From Gemmatimonadota bacterium (lineage in GTDB: Bacteria > 4572-55 > J002), in the NCBI GenBank assembly GCA_003697105.1, contig RFFQ01000024.1:1-18463 (forward strand): a DNA stretch of 18,463 nt, read 5' to 3'. A model generated the notes under the pieces. The model worked only from the letters and a program-made list of their open reading frames with translations, had not been told where the DNA came from and ran no database searches. How positions within the stretch are numbered: the first letter of the stretch is position 1; every line of letters starts with the position of its first letter. Both the position numbers and the translations under genes were made by a program. Positions 16,363 to 18,463 of the stretch are shown piece after piece.

Positions 16363-17244
16363 ATGATTAATCCAGAACTCCGAAAGTTATATCCGTTTGA
16401 GTCACATGTTTTGCGGATAGGGGGTTATCGTTACCATTATTTGGACGAGGGGCGTGGTGAAGAAGCGCTGGTGATGCTCCATGGCAATCCGACATGGTCA
16501 TTTTATTATCGCCATTTAGTGCTGGCATTTCGGGATCGCTACCGCGTGATTGTACCGGATCACATGGGTTGTGGGCTTTCGGACAAACCCCAATCCTACC
16601 GCTACCAACTGGATCAACATATTTCCAATCTGGAACGCCTATTGGAAACCCTTCAGGTGACACAGTTGACTTTGGTCATGCATGATTGGGGAGGGGCGAT
16701 TGGAATGGGCTATGCGGTGCGCCACCCAGAGCGGATCAAGCGGTTGGTGGTGTTTAATACGGCGGCATTCCGCTCCTCCAAAATTCCACTGCGGATTAAC
16801 CTTTGCCGGATTCCGGTCGTTGGCGATATTGCCGTGCGCCTGTTCAACGGTTTTGCCGGCGGTGCCATCTATATGGCAACCACCAAACGGATGGCGCCCG
16901 GAGTTAAAGCGGGGTATCTTCTACCCTATAACAGCTACCGTAACCGGATCGCCACATTGCGCTTTGTGCAGGACATCCCGCTGGAAGCCCGTCACCCAAG
17001 TTATTCTACCTTGGTGGAAATTGAGCAGGGACTCCATCAATTTAAAAACCATCCGATGTTGATCATCTGGGGTAACAAAGATTGGTGCTTCACACGAGAC
17101 CATTTTTTGTTGCGATGGAAGGCGCGGTTTCCGCAAGCGGAAATCCACGAATTTGAAGACGCCGGACATTATGTGGTGGAGGATGCCCACGAGCGGATCA
17201 TCCCCCTGATGGAACTGTTTCTCCAAAAAGACAATATCGGTTAA
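16363..17244 (+). CDS. oleB: OleB-like alpha/beta hydrolase (haloalkane-dehalogenase fold)
   Basis: The product is 293 residues. It has the haloalkane-dehalogenase type of alpha/beta-hydrolase fold: HGNPTWSFYYR with Asn42 and Trp45, HDWGG with nucleophile Asp108, WGNKDWCFT with Asp240, and DAGHYVVED with His269. OleB enzymes of this type decarboxylate beta-lactones to alkenes in the OleABCD pathway, and the position right after oleA supports that reading. A haloalkane dehalogenase or epoxide hydrolase cannot be excluded on sequence alone. AAAGAGG at 16347-16353 is the ribosome site. Neither oleC nor oleD follows: the next gene is on the opposite strand, and the two stop codons share TTAA at 17241-17244, leaving no intergenic terminator. 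Confidence 0.78.
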   Translation: MINPELRKLYPFESHVLRIGGYRYHYLDEGRGEEALVMLHGNPTWSFYYRHLVLAFRDRYRVIVPDHMGCGLSDKPQSYRYQLDQHISNLERLLETLQVTQLTLVMHDWGGAIGMGYAVRHPERIKRLVVFNTAAFRSSKIPLRINLCRIPVVGDIAVRLFNGFAGGAIYMATTKRMAPGVKAGYLLPYNSYRNRIATLRFVQDIPLEARHPSYSTLVEIEQGLHQFKNHPMLIIWGNKDWCFTRDHFLLRWKARFPQAEIHEFEDAGHYVVEDAHERIIPLMELFLQKDNIG

Positions 17245-17564
17245 GCATGGTCCTCTGCGGTTTCCGGGGGCAATGTCGCATTAGGGCGGGATTTGGTAAG
17301 TTCGTATAACTCGGCGCGGAGTTCCTGATTCGATTTTTCCAGCTTTTTGACCTTTCGTTGTAACTTAATATCGGCATAGGCATTCCAAAAATACATGATG
17401 GCCACCCCGAGAAAAAAGGCGCTCGCCAGCGCCAACCCAACCGGTAAGGTCAATTTCGTCCAAAAAAAGTTGATGGTCACCTGCTCCCCAATGTTCAGGA
17501 CGATAAACGCAGTGAGTACAAAGACCACCAGCAAAATAATCAGGAGCAATAAACGCCACAGCAT
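17241..17564 (-). CDS. LapA-family (DUF1049) small membrane protein
   Basis: The product is 107 residues with ATG at 17562-17564 (minus) and AGGAG at 17572-17576, a 7-base spacing. Two membrane helices, about 3-23 and 41-62, flank the family hallmark VLNIGEQVTINFFW and are followed by a coiled-coil cytoplasmic tail (LQRKVKKLEKSNQELRAEL) and a Pro/acidic end. This is the layout of lipopolysaccharide assembly protein A-domain proteins, which in E. coli (YciS) act with LapB in regulating LPS synthesis. No lapB is seen here, so the role is uncertain. It is convergent with oleB and shares the TTAA of its stop codon. A promoter on the minus strand lies about 70 bases upstream. Confidence 0.85.
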   Translation of the reverse strand: MLWRLLLLIILLVVFVLTAFIVLNIGEQVTINFFWTKLTLPVGLALASAFFLGVAIMYFWNAYADIKLQRKVKKLEKSNQELRAELYELTKSRPNATLPPETAEDHA

Positions 17565-17631
17565 AATACCTCTCCTTCTTTAAAATTAAGTAACGGCTCA
17601 AGACCCATAGCTCGACCCGCTTATTTGTCCG

Positions 17632-17662
17632 ATAATATGTTGGAATTATTAGGGAATGTCAA
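17632..17662 (-). promoter_or_regulatory. Minus-strand sigma70-type promoter for the LapA-family gene
   Basis: On the minus strand a perfect TTGACA occupies 17662-17657. The -10 element is either CATATT at 17639-17634 (17-base spacer) or TATTAT at 17637-17632 (19-base spacer, 5 of 6 to consensus). Transcription would start near 17625, giving a leader of about 60 bases. Confidence 0.55.
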
Positions 17663-17682
17663 TCATTTTATATATCCCAGAA

Positions 17683-17712
17683 TTGACAACAAGAGAACCC
17701 GCAGATTATATT
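17683..17712 (+). promoter_or_regulatory. Plus-strand sigma70-type promoter for the response regulator gene
   Basis: TTGACA at 17683-17688 and TATATT (5 of 6) at 17707-17712 are separated by 18 bases. The predicted start is near 17719, giving a leader of about 55 bases. It lies back-to-back with the minus-strand promoter; the two -35 boxes are 20 bases apart and together make an inverted repeat TGTCAAT/ATTGACA. Confidence 0.6.
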
Positions 17713-17774
17713 TAAGAGGAATCTCAGCCGGTATTGGGGATGGGCAATGGTGTACGATACGCCGAGGATTCGCG

Positions 17775-18419
17775 ATGAAGAAAAAAATTCTAGTAATTGA
17801 TGACGAGTATGATATCCGGCTCCAACTGGTCAAATTTTTGGAGTTGAATGGTTTTGCAAGTCTCACTGCCGAGAGCGGGGCACAAGGGATTGAAATGGCC
17901 CGGAAGGAACTGCCAGATGTGATCGTGTGTGATATTTTAATGCCTGAAATATCGGGTTATGAGGTCTGTAATACGTTGCGTAACCACCCCGATACGGCGA
18001 TGATACCCTTCATCTTTTTAACCGCCATTGATTCCCGCGAGGATACCCGGAAAGGGATGAATTTAGGTGCCGATGACTATATCACCAAGCCTTTTGATTT
18101 CAAAGACTTACTGCAATCTATTCACATCCGGTTGGAAAAACGGGCACAGTTGGAACAGCACTACCGGGATAAACTGAAAGCGTTACAAGATATATTTGGA
18201 TATGCCATGCCCCCACAACTTCGCTCGTCGCTTTCCACCATTATCGCGTTTTCAGAGAAAATCACCAATTTTAATTTGCTTACCGCTACCGCAGAGCCGC
18301 TCGATTTTCAGAGAGTGGGCAAGGTGATTAATCGTACCGCTTGGGATTTGCTTAAGCTGATTGATAACTACCAATACTACGCCTTTTTAGAATGGTTGCG
18401 CTTAATCCCGAAAAAATAG
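17775..18419 (+). CDS. Response regulator with degenerate histidine-kinase dimerisation domain (frameshifted)
   Basis: The product is 214 residues as it reads here. ATG 17775 follows GAGGA at 17764-17768; an earlier in-frame start at 17625 precedes the promoter and is rejected. Residues 1-122 are a complete receiver domain: acidic Asp9-Asp10, phospho-acceptor Asp53 in VIVCDILMPE, Thr83 and Lys105 (ITKPFD). A helical linker leads to about residue 130-205, which resembles a HisKA dimerisation domain in sequence order: MPPQLRSSLSTIIAFSEKI, then WDLLKLIDNYQYYAF. Where kinases have His before E-L-R, this protein has Pro. No ATPase domain follows; the frame stops at 18417-18419 after LRLIPKK. The neighbouring frame (see next entry) looks like its true continuation. 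The gene may be a decaying hybrid kinase, a pseudokinase, or carry a sequencing error. Confidence 0.8.
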   Translation: MKKKILVIDDEYDIRLQLVKFLELNGFASLTAESGAQGIEMARKELPDVIVCDILMPEISGYEVCNTLRNHPDTAMIPFIFLTAIDSREDTRKGMNLGADDYITKPFDFKDLLQSIHIRLEKRAQLEQHYRDKLKALQDIFGYAMPPQLRSSLSTIIAFSEKITNFNLLTATAEPLDFQRVGKVINRTAWDLLKLIDNYQYYAFLEWLRLIPKK

Positions 18420-18463
18420 CGAACTTGCGGCAACATGCGACATCTCAGCCGGACAAAATTATT
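18392..18463 (+). pseudogene. Out-of-frame continuation of the hybrid regulator, runs off window end
   Basis: The frame two bases after that of the upstream gene reads from codon 18392 to the window end without a stop: MVALNPEKIANLRQHATSQP, then DKII. Segments of the form Leu-x-x-Asn/Asp-Pro-Glu-Lys follow the second HisKA helix (LLYAxLE) in receiver/HisKA hybrid kinases as I recall them, so this looks like the lost extension. Adding one A after 18392 would join GAA-ATG-GTT and give YAFLEMVALNPEK. The alternative is an unrelated new gene starting with ATG 18392, but no ribosome site precedes it. Confidence 0.5.

Noticed and set aside
17365-17601. Second minus-strand frame overlapping the LapA-family gene
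   Set aside because: It is a shadow frame: the LapA-family frame has a ribosome site, family motifs and the expected length.
17625-17774. A 50-codon N-terminal extension of the response regulator
   Set aside because: It starts upstream of the predicted promoter and shows no receiver-like or signal sequence; ATG 17775 has its own GAGGA site.
1-18463. CRISPR array, tRNA, rRNA, phage or restriction-modification genes
   Set aside because: I saw no spaced direct repeats, cloverleaf sequences, ribosomal RNA-like stretches or such protein motifs on reading the window.

Overview
The window reads as chromosomal DNA of an uncultured Gram-negative bacterium of moderate (about 50%) GC. Evidence for an outer membrane: a signal-peptide-bearing beta-barrel-like protein ending in Trp, an OmpA-type peptidoglycan-binding lipoprotein with a glycine zipper, a second lipoprotein, and an exported protein ending in Phe. 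The mix of an HhH/beta-barrel protein, OleA/OleB-like enzymes, chemosensory parts and a receiver/HisKA hybrid is typical of environmental candidate-phylum genomes, but no marker gene fixes the phylum and I do not name one.

Layout. (1) 1-299: the 3' tail of an IS1634-family transposase and what may be the right end of that insertion sequence. (2) 322-3118: a consensus promoter, an exported protein joining ComEA-like helix-hairpin-helix repeats to a predicted outer-membrane barrel, and a hairpin terminator. (3) 3137-10431: a tightly packed envelope cluster on the + strand: polytopic membrane protein, membrane-anchored protein with a glutamine-amidotransferase-like lumenal domain, TPR protein, divergent polysaccharide deacetylase, exported CsgG/FlgO-like protein, and OmpA lipoprotein. 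A strong hairpin follows. (4) 10518-17244: an MBL-fold hydrolase, then cheW, a divergent cheW-like gene, a double-Cache chemoreceptor, a lipoprotein, and an oleA/oleB-like pair. The genes from 11567 to 17244 overlap or lie 3-18 bases apart, so they look like one operon. (5) 17241-17564 (minus): a LapA-family membrane protein convergent with oleB, their stop codons sharing TTAA. (6) 17565-17774: back-to-back promoters, then a response regulator with a degenerate histidine-kinase dimerisation domain. Its reading frame breaks at about 18390, and sequence resembling its continuation runs off the window end.

How the genes may work together. Region 3 looks like cell-envelope maintenance. In region 4 the receptor, two coupling proteins and a lipoprotein are transcribed with OleA/OleB-like enzymes that head-to-head condense fatty acyl groups, suggesting a link between sensing and membrane-lipid or hydrocarbon chemistry. 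No cheA, cheR, cheB, oleC or oleD is present, so both systems need partners encoded elsewhere. The most notable points are the chemosensory-ole operon, the orphan oleAB pair, the divergent receptor signalling tip, the loss of the phospho-accepting His plus frameshift in the terminal regulator, and the HhH/barrel fusion next to an IS end.
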